Assembly: GCA_937884725.1 (NCBI GenBank)
Contig: CAKZYH010000409.1
Span: 1-38,545 of the forward strand
From: an uncultured Paracoccaceae bacterium
GTDB lineage: Bacteria; Pseudomonadota; Alphaproteobacteria; Rhizobiales; Amorphaceae
Reading direction: 5' to 3'
Length of the DNA: 38,545 nucleotides
The notes beneath the pieces were generated by a model. That model ran no database searches. It was not told the origin of the DNA and saw only the letters and a program-made list of their open reading frames with translations. The position numbers and the translations under genes were made by a program. Positions within the stretch are counted from its first letter, which is position 1. The number at the start of each line of letters is the position of its first letter. Below are positions 1 to 9,839 of this stretch, piece after piece.

Positions 1-2
1 CC

Positions 3-1007
<1,005 letters not shown>

Positions 1008-1029
1008 GCCTCGCAGACGATGATTATCG

Positions 1030-1060
1030 AAAGGGCGCCTTTCTGGGGCGCCCTTTTTTT
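1030..1060 (+). terminator. Rho-independent terminator downstream of tuf
   Basis: aaagggcgcc-tttctg-gggcgccctttttttt: GC stem followed directly by a T-run. Confidence 0.9.
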
Positions 1061-1190
1061 GTGCCGCGGGCTAGGCATCGAAGAATCGTGGATGAATGCC
1101 AGGTTTGCTGGGCTTTTTTGACCCTTGGACTTTTTTCATTGCGCCACCGATGCCAGGGTTTCTGCGGAAAACGCAGACGGAGCGGGCTAC

Positions 1191-1466
1191 ATGAAAAAAG
1201 CTGAACTGGTTCAGGCTGTCGCGGAAGCGACGGGAATGTCCTCAAAGGACACCCAGAAGGTTGTGGACGCGACGTTCACGGCCATCGTCGACACGATGAA
1301 ATCCGGCGACGAAGTGCGCATCCCTAACTTCGGCGTGTTCGCCGTTAACGACCGGCCGGAGAGCCAAGGGCGTGATCCGCGCTCGGGCGAGGCCATCACC
1401 ATCAAGGCTGCCAAGGTCCCTCGCTTCCGCGCCAGCAAACCACTGAAAGATGCGCTGAATTCGTAG
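1191..1466 (+). CDS. HU-family DNA-binding protein
   Basis: MKKAELVQAVAEATGMSSKDTQKVVDATFTAIVDTMKSGDEVRIPNFGVFAVNDRPESQGRDPRSGEAITIKAAKVPRFRASKPLKDALNS: typical HU/IHF length and motifs (GFGxF-like NFGVF, RxGRNPxTGE-like). Confidence 0.95.
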   Translation: MKKAELVQAVAEATGMSSKDTQKVVDATFTAIVDTMKSGDEVRIPNFGVFAVNDRPESQGRDPRSGEAITIKAAKVPRFRASKPLKDALNS

Positions 1467-1485
1467 GGCGGAGCCGTCGGACGGA

Positions 1486-1517
1486 CGCCGCACGCCAGTT
1501 CAAGAGTGCGTGCGGCG
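1486..1517. repeat. Perfect 10-bp inverted repeat (hairpin) in the HU-kinase intergenic region
   Basis: cgccgcacgc-cagttcaagagt-gcgtgcggcg; no T-run follows. Confidence 0.7.
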
Positions 1518-1819
1518 GTGAGGGTGCGGTAGCGTCGGGTGCGAACCTGCCTTTGAACCGGGCAGCGCACTATCGCTGCTGGAGGCTGGGAACACTTGTG
1601 CCCGCCGCATCCTGGCGGACGAAGTCCGCGTTTTCGTTCGGCGACACGGGCGGGGGACGCTTGGAGAAGCGGCATTCCCACAGTGGCTTCCGTAGCTTGC
1701 TACTGGCGGGACGGGCATTCGCAATACCGCCCGACGCTAAGGCAGCGACCTATTTTGGAAGCCAACTCGCTGTTGGGCGTCGCAACGCTAGATTTCTTCA
1801 CAGAAATTAAGGATTAGCC

Positions 1820-1848
1820 GGAAACTCATCGCGCGCTGATGGGTTTTT
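1820..1848 (+). promoter_or_regulatory. Possible weak EcfG-type promoter upstream of the HWE kinase
   Basis: GGAAA-N17-gGTTTTT; one mismatch to GGAAC and one to cGTT; orientation toward the kinase at 1900. Confidence 0.35.
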
Positions 1849-1899
1849 CAAGTGCGCACACTTGAGTTGGTTGACGCGCTAGGCGAACGGAGCGTTTGA

Positions 1900-3675
1900 G
1901 TGCCAGAGGCTGGGATCATTCTGACCCAAATGCCATGGCTGATCCCCTGCCTGCTCGGGCTGGGTAGCCTCGTGGCAAGCTTTGCCGTGGCGTCTTGGCT
2001 GGTGCGAGGTTTCTTCTGGCTGACGACAACCTTGTGCGTTGTCTCGGCTACCGCGATTTTGGTGCCGTCCACGCTTCTTCAGACCGTTGGCTCCTACCTG
2101 GCGTTGATCACGGCCTTTGGTGCCTTGGTCATTTCGTTGCTTCTGCTGCGGGAGCGGTTGGCCGGGCGCGGGGTGATCGCGGAATTGGGCGCCCTGCGCA
2201 GCGCATCGGTGACACAGCGGAGAGTTTCAGCGGCGAAGCAAAGGCGGCTCAGCTCGCTGTTGGAGCGCGAGCATGCCAAGTTGGAGACGGTCAACCAGCT
2301 CCAGCACTATTTTGAGCTGGCGACTCGCAACTCCCAGATCACCGTGTTTTATCAGGACACCGATCTGCGCTACCGGTGGATCGTGAACCCGCGTTCGGTG
2401 CTGTCGCCGCGTGATGTGGTTGGGCTCACCGATGATGAGCTGCTGCCGGAGAGCAGCCGGGCTGTGGTGATCGCGCACAAACGCCGGGCCATTTCGACCG
2501 GGCAGACGCAGACGTTCGAGCTCGAAGCAGATGCAGGCAGCAAGCGCGCGTGGCTTCGCATCGACGTTGTCCCTCTGCTGGAAGCCGGGCAAACGGAGGC
2601 CAGCGGGATTGTATGCACCGCCATTGATATCACGCGCTCCAAGCGTCTTGATCTGATGCGGACAGATTTGTCGAAGCGGCTGGCTGAAACTCTTCAGCGG
2701 TTCAACTTGGCGCTGCGCAGCGAACGGATTGTGGTGTTTTCGCAGGACCTGGAGCTTCGTTACACCTGGGTGAACTCAGATGAGACGCAGGTGGGGTCAG
2801 TTCTTGGTCGGACCGATTCCGAGATATTGCCGGAGGCGGACCAGGGCCCGATCATGAACCTGAAGAAAGAGGTGATTGCACAGAAGGCACCGGCGTCAGC
2901 GGAGGTCGGCGTGGGCCAGGGCGCTGAGCGGCGCTGGTACGACTTGCACATTGAGCCGACCTTGTCGCCTGATGGCGAGGTGCTGGGTGTGACCGGGGCA
3001 TCGATCGACATTACGCACCGCAAGCGTAACGAGGAGCAAATGCGCCTTGTCATGCGCGAACTCACGCACCGCACAAAGAATCTTTTGGCGGTCGTGATTG
3101 CGATTGCCCGGCAAACGTCTCAGCAGGCCGATAGCGTTGACGAGTTCGTGCCGGCGCTGGTGTCTCGGTTGCGGGCGCTGTCGGCGGCGCAGGATCTGAT
3201 CGTTGCCGATGATTGGGCTGGTGTGAACATTGCCGACTTGATGCACGCGCTCGTAAGCCAGCACGGCGGTTTTTCGGCTGGCAGGGTCACTCTAACGGGG
3301 CCGACCGTTCGGCTTTCACCGGAAGCTGCTCAAAACCTGGGGCTCGCCATCCATGAACTCGCGTCAAACGCGGCGCAGTTTGGTGCTCTTTCGGATGCGA
3401 ACGGCGTGGTGGACGCGACCTGGCGCGAGGCGGAGATCGATGGGAAGCACGTTCTCACACTTGATTGGCAGGAGAGCGGTGGACCTGTGGTGGAGACGCC
3501 CAGTCGGAACGGTTTTGGTATGATGGTGATCCGGCGGAATCTGACGCGAGCCCTTTCGGCCGACGTTGATCTGACCTTCGCGACTGAGGGTCTTCAAGCG
3601 CGCATCACCGTTCCGCTAGATGCTGTCTCGCCAATGGTGGGCGCCGATCAACGGGCCATGTCGACAGTTCACTGA
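1900..3675 (+). CDS. Membrane-associated PAS-PAS HWE/HisKA_2 sensor histidine kinase (candidate GSR kinase)
   Basis: N-terminal hydrophobic helices; two PAS-like segments (ELATRNSQITVFYQDTDLRYRWI..., FNLALRSERIVVFSQDLELRYTWV...); H-box MRELTHRTKNLLAVVIAIARQTS; HATPase with NLGLAIHELASNAAQFGALS. GTG start; alternative ATG at 1930. Confidence 0.9.
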   Translation: MPEAGIILTQMPWLIPCLLGLGSLVASFAVASWLVRGFFWLTTTLCVVSATAILVPSTLLQTVGSYLALITAFGALVISLLLLRERLAGRGVIAELGALRSASVTQRRVSAAKQRRLSSLLEREHAKLETVNQLQHYFELATRNSQITVFYQDTDLRYRWIVNPRSVLSPRDVVGLTDDELLPESSRAVVIAHKRRAISTGQTQTFELEADAGSKRAWLRIDVVPLLEAGQTEASGIVCTAIDITRSKRLDLMRTDLSKRLAETLQRFNLALRSERIVVFSQDLELRYTWVNSDETQVGSVLGRTDSEILPEADQGPIMNLKKEVIAQKAPASAEVGVGQGAERRWYDLHIEPTLSPDGEVLGVTGASIDITHRKRNEEQMRLVMRELTHRTKNLLAVVIAIARQTSQQADSVDEFVPALVSRLRALSAAQDLIVADDWAGVNIADLMHALVSQHGGFSAGRVTLTGPTVRLSPEAAQNLGLAIHELASNAAQFGALSDANGVVDATWREAEIDGKHVLTLDWQESGGPVVETPSRNGFGMMVIRRNLTRALSADVDLTFATEGLQARITVPLDAVSPMVGADQRAMSTVH

Positions 3676-3748
3676 CTGGCAAGGGCTGCTGAGCCGCTTC
3701 CATCAAGCTTGATAATTTTACCACGCCGGAAAATTCGCGCGCGCTAAT

Positions 3749-3774
3749 GGAACGTGTCTGGTTCGAGCGTCGTT
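3749..3774 (+). promoter_or_regulatory. EcfG (GSR) promoter upstream of PNPOx-like gene
   Basis: GGAAC (3749-3753)-N17-CGTT (3771-3774), about 50 bp before the ATG at 3824; matches the EcfG consensus GGAAC-N16/17-CGTT. Confidence 0.8.
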
Positions 3775-3823
3775 TAACAAGCAGCGGTGGGTGGGCCGCG
3801 CGTTTGTGGCGTTTGGAGGTAAC

Positions 3824-4315
3824 ATGGCGACGGGCGATGCTGATCTCGTCTGGCGGCTGATGAGCGAGATCTCGCACTGCATGCTGATTTATCACGATGG
3901 GAAAGCCATGCGCGCGCGTCCCATGTCTGGCAGCGTTGATCGAGAAAAGAATGCAGTTTGGTTTTTGGTGGGCGCTGGGCTGCGAGACGATCTTGAGAAA
4001 ACCGATGGCAAGGTGTGCTTGAGCTTCGTCGATGACGTGCAGTCTGTGTTTCTGTCGGTGAGTGGTTCATCGGAGTTCAGCAGTGACGCCGAACTGACTG
4101 CCGAGGTTAGGGGCAAAGTGTCGCAACGGTGGCATGGTGAGCTTGCTCATGAGACCGCAGAAATAGGCACCTTGAGGGTTACGCCGGTTATCGCGGAGTA
4201 TTGGCGCCATCCGACAACGGAGTTGATGATTGCGCTGGACGCCCTCGCATCGGGCGCCACGCACATGGTGGATGGCGCGGCCGGAGTAACGGGCAGGGTT
4301 GATCTGACCGTCTAG
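3824..4315 (+). CDS. Pyridoxamine 5'-phosphate oxidase-like / general stress protein 26-like
   Basis: MATGDADLVWRLMSEISHCMLIYHDGKAMRARPMSGSVDREKNAVWFLVGAGLRDDLEKTDGKVCLSFVDD...: PNPOx-like flavin-binding split barrel pattern. Confidence 0.85.
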   Translation: MATGDADLVWRLMSEISHCMLIYHDGKAMRARPMSGSVDREKNAVWFLVGAGLRDDLEKTDGKVCLSFVDDVQSVFLSVSGSSEFSSDAELTAEVRGKVSQRWHGELAHETAEIGTLRVTPVIAEYWRHPTTELMIALDALASGATHMVDGAAGVTGRVDLTV

Positions 4316-4337
4316 CGCGCTCCAGCCGGGAAACCGC

Positions 4338-4874
4338 CTATGGTTTGACCGCGTCGACCACGCTGCGGCTATGGAAATCGGGGCCAAAGTCGGCGCCCGA
4401 TTGCACTGACAGAAGCTCTGATAAACGGCTTCGCGCGCGGTTGACCCTGCTTTTCACAGTGCCAACAGCGCATCCACAGATTTCCGCCGCCTCGTCATAG
4501 GAAAAACCTGAAGCTCCCACCAGGATAAGAGCTTCTCTTTGGTCCGGCGCGAGCTTGGCTAGTGCTTCGCGGAAGTCCACAAGGTCGAGGTGTCCGAACT
4601 GCTGAGGATGTGTCGCCAGATTTGCAGCAAGCTTTCCATCGGAATCTTCAACTTCTCGGCGCTTCTTGCGGAAATTCGAATAGTAAACATTTCGCAAAAT
4701 GGTGAAGAGCCATGCACGCATGTTGGTGCCGGGCTCAAACATTTCGATGTTGGCCCACGCTTTCATGAGTGCCTCTTGAACTAAATCATCAGCTCGCTCT
4801 GAGCTTCCGCAGAGGCTGACGGCGAAAGCGCGCAGGTTTGGTATTTGACGGATCAGCTCCTCGCGAACGGTCAT
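4338..4874 (-). CDS. ecfG: ECF sigma factor EcfG (general stress response)
   Basis: Sigma region 2 (ADDLVQEALMKAWANIEMFEPGTNMRAWLFTILRNVYYSNFRKKRREVED) and region 4 (LAPDQREALILVGASGFSYDEAAEICGCAVGTVKSRVNRARSRLSELL); 4-bp overlap with nepR. Confidence 0.95.
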   Translation of the reverse strand: MTVREELIRQIPNLRAFAVSLCGSSERADDLVQEALMKAWANIEMFEPGTNMRAWLFTILRNVYYSNFRKKRREVEDSDGKLAANLATHPQQFGHLDLVDFREALAKLAPDQREALILVGASGFSYDEAAEICGCAVGTVKSRVNRARSRLSELLSVQSGADFGPDFHSRSVVDAVKP

Positions 4875-5071
4875 TCTTGTTCGTTCCCGCTGCCGTCGGA
4901 CCCGAAAGAATCAGTGCCATACGGCACGCCGTCGAGTTGGCTGAGTAAAGAGATGATGTTGTCCGGGATTGGCTCATTCAGTACGGTATCGTACAGCGTG
5001 CGAAGCTGCATACCGATCAACGCCTGGATGTGATCGTCCCCGTCGGATTGAACATCGTCCGGGTCAGACAT
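4871..5071 (-). CDS. nepR: Anti-sigma factor NepR
   Basis: 66 aa with IGMQLRTLYDTVLNEPIPDNIISLLSQLDG, the NepR signature; ATGA overlap with ecfG. Confidence 0.93.
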   Translation of the reverse strand: MSDPDDVQSDGDDHIQALIGMQLRTLYDTVLNEPIPDNIISLLSQLDGVPYGTDSFGSDGSGNEQE

Positions 5072-5159
5072 CGGATCCGCGCTTTTTCACAGCATTTAAG
5101 CCTTTTTAACTGGGCGTTTGATTCAACGCACCCTTCTTGCCGGCCGCACACTATGTGTG

Positions 5160-5190
5160 ATGGAACGTTGCGCGAGCCTGATTGTTCCAT
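5160..5190. promoter_or_regulatory. Symmetric divergent EcfG promoter between nepR-ecfG and phyR
   Basis: atGGAAC-gttgcgcgagcctgatt-GTTCCat, perfect 7-bp arms. Minus strand reads GGAAC-N16-CGTT; plus strand reads GGAAC-N16-tGTT. Confidence 0.8.
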
Positions 5191-5289
5191 GATTTGGTGT
5201 CTGGCCAGGCTATGACTAGGTTCGCGTGTTAGTGCGGACCAATAGCGTCGGCTCGTTTGCGTGATGCGCGCAGCAAAGAAAGATGATCC

Positions 5290-6072
5290 ATGTCACTCGC
5301 CAAGACCATAGCGCCGCACATTCCCTACCTGCGGCGGTTCGCCAGGTCGCTGACAGGGAGCCAACCGAGCGGCGACGCTTACGTGGAAGCGTCACTTCAG
5401 GCGCTGGTGGCAGATCCGTCAATTTTCCCGACCGGCCTGCCGCCTCGGGTCGCCATTTATAAGATCTTGATCCGGGTTTGGGATTCTGTCGATTTGAACT
5501 CCGCGATCACGACACGGACCGCGGTGTTTGAGAAGCGTCTTGATGCGATGGTCCCACGTGCGCGTCAGGCCTTTTTGTTGACGACTGTTGAGGGTTTTTC
5601 TGTCCAAGAGGGCGCAGCAATTCTAGACACTACGGCCGAGGATATGCGCCAGCTGATCGACGAGGCGGGCCGATCGATTGCTGAGCAGGTGGCCACATCG
5701 GTTCTGATTATCGAAGACGAGCCGATGATTGCCATGGATCTCGAGGGACTTGTTGAGGGCCTTGGCCATGAGGTCGCGGGAATGGCGCGGACTCACAAGG
5801 AGGCTATCGAAGCGGTCCAAGCGCGCAAGCCTGGACTGGTGCTGGCCGACATTCAATTGGCCGATGGATCCTCCGGTCTTGACGCGGTCAATGAGATTCT
5901 AACCCGCCTGACTGTGCCGGTGATCTTCATCACCGCCTATCCGGAGCGGCTGCTGACGGGGGAGCGCCCAGAGCCGGCATTTTTGATCACCAAGCCGTTT
6001 GAGACCGACACCGTGAAGGCTGTGATTAGTCAGGCGTTGTTTTTCTCCGCTGGGGACGCGGTGGCGGCGTAG
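5290..6072 (+). CDS. phyR: PhyR-type response regulator (sigma-like output domain plus receiver domain)
   Basis: N-terminal sigma2/sigma4-like region (IAPHIPYLRRFARSLTGSQPSGDAYVEASLQAL...) followed by receiver SVLIIEDEPMIAMDLEGLVEGLGHEVAG...LVLADIQLADGSSGLDAV...VIFITAYPERLLTG...LITKPF. Confidence 0.95.
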   Translation: MSLAKTIAPHIPYLRRFARSLTGSQPSGDAYVEASLQALVADPSIFPTGLPPRVAIYKILIRVWDSVDLNSAITTRTAVFEKRLDAMVPRARQAFLLTTVEGFSVQEGAAILDTTAEDMRQLIDEAGRSIAEQVATSVLIIEDEPMIAMDLEGLVEGLGHEVAGMARTHKEAIEAVQARKPGLVLADIQLADGSSGLDAVNEILTRLTVPVIFITAYPERLLTGERPEPAFLITKPFETDTVKAVISQALFFSAGDAVAA

Positions 6073-6099
6073 TCCGCGCCGCCGGCGAGGCCGTGTCGC

Positions 6100-7461
6100 T
6101 CAGAGGGATCGGGTCCATTTGACGTAGGCGTCTATGTCGAACTTCCGCTTCAGACCGCTGGGCGCCATCGTACGGACCTTGCCGAAAATCGGCTGTCTCG
6201 GCCACCCGCGGTCGTGGATGCCGTAGAGCCAGCTGATGCTTGCGTAGGAGTTCGCGTCGCGCCCGTCTAGGAAGTACTTGTTGTTGAGGTAAATCGTTTT
6301 TTCGAATGCGTCTTGCGCAGTCGTCGTATAGGTGATGATCCGTTTTCCCCAGTACATGCGCATGTGGTTGTGCAAGTATCCCGTGATGCGCATTTCGCGC
6401 ATGGCGGCGTTCCAATACGGATCGTCTGTTTTACTTTGTTCAAGCTGCTCTAAGGTGTAGATGGCACTGCGTTCGTCGGACTCATGATCTTTTAGCGTCT
6501 CTTTCGCCCAGGCTGGGATGGAGTCCCAGCTGTCATACTGTTGGTTGTAGTGGCAGTAGTTGACGGCGAGTTCGCGGCGAATGACGAACTCTTCGACGAA
6601 CACGTCAACGCTCTCGCTGTTTCCGCCGGCGGTCTTGACCGCATCGTAAACCTCGAGCGGCGAGATCATGCCAAGGTGAAGGTAGGGGCTGAGGTGTGAG
6701 ACGTTCCTTGTCGTGATGTCTGCGCGGCCATCGCCGTAATGGCGCAGATGCCGCGTTGTGAACGTCTTAAGAGTTTGCCGAGCGGCTGCTAGCCCTCCGG
6801 TGAAGCCTTTGACAGGGCCAACGCTGGCATCGCACTGCAGGCCCTCGACGAACTGAGCGACATCGTTGAGGTCAAGGTCGTCGGGCGAGCCGAGACCTTT
6901 GGCTTTGTGCTTGATGTTCCAGCTCGCGGGCAGCTCGAGAAAGTCGCCGATGGTGCGGTGGAGCTTGGGACGGATGGTCCGCGCGGCGCTTTCGCGTTTG
7001 TTGGAAGCGACCTCGACCGGCACGACGACATCACATTCGATCATCTCAAAGCGGCATTTGCAGGCGTCGGCAACTTCACGGCGCCACTCGTTCAGATGGC
7101 GAAGATACCCCCGGTCTGTGATGACCACAGCCGCGTCGCGAGCCATCTCTGCGGCGGCTTTTGCGGGCTTGCCTTTCCGAAGTGAGAAGTGAGCGCCGCG
7201 GTTTTTAACGGTTTCAATCGTCTCTCGCAGGCCTTGCAACATAAATGTGAAGTGGCGGGCGTTACCGTCTGGATAGTCCGGATCGACGGTGAAGAGGACC
7301 AAAACCGGCAACTTGAGCGTGTTCGCCCAGCCGATGGAATGCTCAAAAGCGTCATTGTTTTCAGCGCGTTGGCTGTGTTCCATCCAATAAAGGACGTATT
7401 TGCCGTCGTTGTTGGGACGCGCGTCTGACAGCACGCTCACTCGAGCGTTATCGGTGGCCAT
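6100..7461 (-). CDS. phr: Class II deoxyribodipyrimidine (CPD) photolyase
   Basis: FVEEFVIRRELAVNYCHYNQQYDS...WNAAMREMRITGYLHNHMRMYWGKRI...IYLNNKYFLDGRDANSYASISWLYGIHDRGW..PIFGKVRTM: class II photolyase C-terminal motifs. Confidence 0.93.
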   Translation of the reverse strand: MATDNARVSVLSDARPNNDGKYVLYWMEHSQRAENNDAFEHSIGWANTLKLPVLVLFTVDPDYPDGNARHFTFMLQGLRETIETVKNRGAHFSLRKGKPAKAAAEMARDAAVVITDRGYLRHLNEWRREVADACKCRFEMIECDVVVPVEVASNKRESAARTIRPKLHRTIGDFLELPASWNIKHKAKGLGSPDDLDLNDVAQFVEGLQCDASVGPVKGFTGGLAAARQTLKTFTTRHLRHYGDGRADITTRNVSHLSPYLHLGMISPLEVYDAVKTAGGNSESVDVFVEEFVIRRELAVNYCHYNQQYDSWDSIPAWAKETLKDHESDERSAIYTLEQLEQSKTDDPYWNAAMREMRITGYLHNHMRMYWGKRIITYTTTAQDAFEKTIYLNNKYFLDGRDANSYASISWLYGIHDRGWPRQPIFGKVRTMAPSGLKRKFDIDAYVKWTRSL

Positions 7462-7663
7462 GCGATTCGCCTCTTCCGAAAGCCCCGCACAAGCCTTACT
7501 ATCGCGTTAAGCCGAGTTCTCCCCACTGCATTTTGTTTCGGTCTATCCGAAATTGCCAGCGGGGAGGGTGATCAGTGCCCGTAATTGCACAGATCACTGT
7601 GGATAGTGTGGCGGCAATGCCACGCACTGTTTGCAGACGCGGCGTTTATTGATGGAGGGCGGA

Positions 7664-8170
7664 ATGCGTCGGTGGGTTTTGGGAGTTGCGGTGTTTTTAG
7701 GCGCTGGTGCAGCAGCCGTGTATGCCTCTGCTGATCCGCGCTTCTACACAGTGGTGACATCAAACGTTGCTGGGCTGTCTGACCATTTTGTCCAGGCTGG
7801 GACGATGGTTGCCGGCGACGTGCACCTTCAGGATCCGACTGCTGACATCGGAATGTTTAAGAATGATGACCGGATCGAGGCCGCTTCCGTGGTCACACAC
7901 GTTGAGGTGATCGGCGGTGGCCCGACGCAGCGCATCGTGCTGCTGAACCCACGGGGTGAGGAAGTGTTCCGGCACGATCCTGAAGCGAACACGACGATTG
8001 TGGCAAAGGATGCCATCATCCCCTCGGTGACGCTGCGTGATGCGCCCGACGCGATCGCGGAACTTCGTGTCGTGACAGCGGCGCCGGTGATTGAAGCTCC
8101 GGCCGAACTTCAGGCCGCTTTGACTGAAGGGCTTGAGCCGCGCGACCTGTTCTATCGCGGCGATCTGTAA
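7664..8170 (+). CDS. Putative secreted protein of unknown function
   Basis: Signal-peptide-like N-terminus MRRWVLGVAVFLGAGAAAVYASA; codon usage consistent with coding; followed by a strong terminator. Confidence 0.75.
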   Translation: MRRWVLGVAVFLGAGAAAVYASADPRFYTVVTSNVAGLSDHFVQAGTMVAGDVHLQDPTADIGMFKNDDRIEAASVVTHVEVIGGGPTQRIVLLNPRGEEVFRHDPEANTTIVAKDAIIPSVTLRDAPDAIAELRVVTAAPVIEAPAELQAALTEGLEPRDLFYRGDL

Positions 8171-8197
8171 GCCTAGTAAAATTGCTTGCTTTATTAG

Positions 8198-8229
8198 CGC
8201 CCGCGTGATGCACGCGGGCGTTGCTTTTT
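8198..8229 (+). terminator. Rho-independent terminator
   Basis: cgcccgcgtg-atg-cacgcgggcg perfect 10-bp stem followed by ttgcttttt. Confidence 0.88.
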
Positions 8230-8264
8230 GTGGCCCCCGGCTGGCATGCTTCCGACCGAATTAA

Positions 8265-9266
<1,002 letters not shown>

Positions 9267-9284
9267 GTCGACGCGGGGCGGCCC

Positions 9285-9839
9285 ATGCGAGCGATCTCTG
9301 CCGCCCTATTGCGTGTGGAGCGCGTTGTTCTCATCGCGCTGACACTCGCCGTCACGGTGCTCATCCTTCTCAACGTGGTGACCCGCAGCACCGGTATGGC
9401 GCTGTTTTGGGTGGATGAGGCGGCCATCTACACGATGATCTGGGCGGTGTTTGTCGGCGCATCGATGCAGGTCCGGCTTCGCGCCGCCATCAGCGTGGAC
9501 TTGGTGCCGATGGCGCTTGGGGACACCGCAAAGCGGGTGCTTGGCTTTGTGGTGGATCTTCTGGTGCTATCGTTCGCGCTGACGCTGATCTGGCTGTCGT
9601 TCATTTGGTACGACCCCATTGGACTAGCGCAGGCCGGCTTCGATTTTGGCGCGTTTGCCGGATCGACGTTCAACTTTATTTATGACGAACCCACGGTGAC
9701 CGTGGGGATCCCAAAGTTTCTGATCTGGCTGATTATGCCGATCTTGGGGCTGACGCTGACCGTGCACAGCATCGCGAACTTGGCCGACCGGCTCACTGGG
9801 GCGGCTGGCCCGGTGCTTGAGGATTTGGTGGCGAGCTGA
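9285..9839 (+). CDS. dctQ: TRAP transporter small permease (DctQ family)
   Basis: Four-helix small membrane protein; NVVTRSTGMALFWVDEAAIYTMIWAVFVGASMQVR motif; located between dctP and dctM. Confidence 0.92.
   Translation: MRAISAALLRVERVVLIALTLAVTVLILLNVVTRSTGMALFWVDEAAIYTMIWAVFVGASMQVRLRAAISVDLVPMALGDTAKRVLGFVVDLLVLSFALTLIWLSFIWYDPIGLAQAGFDFGAFAGSTFNFIYDEPTVTVGIPKFLIWLIMPILGLTLTVHSIANLADRLTGAAGPVLEDLVAS

Noticed and set aside
1757-1781. GGAAG-N16-CGTC as an EcfG promoter for the kinase
   Set aside because: Mismatch in both boxes; weaker than the GGAAA-N17-GGTTTT candidate at 1820, which is itself only tentative.
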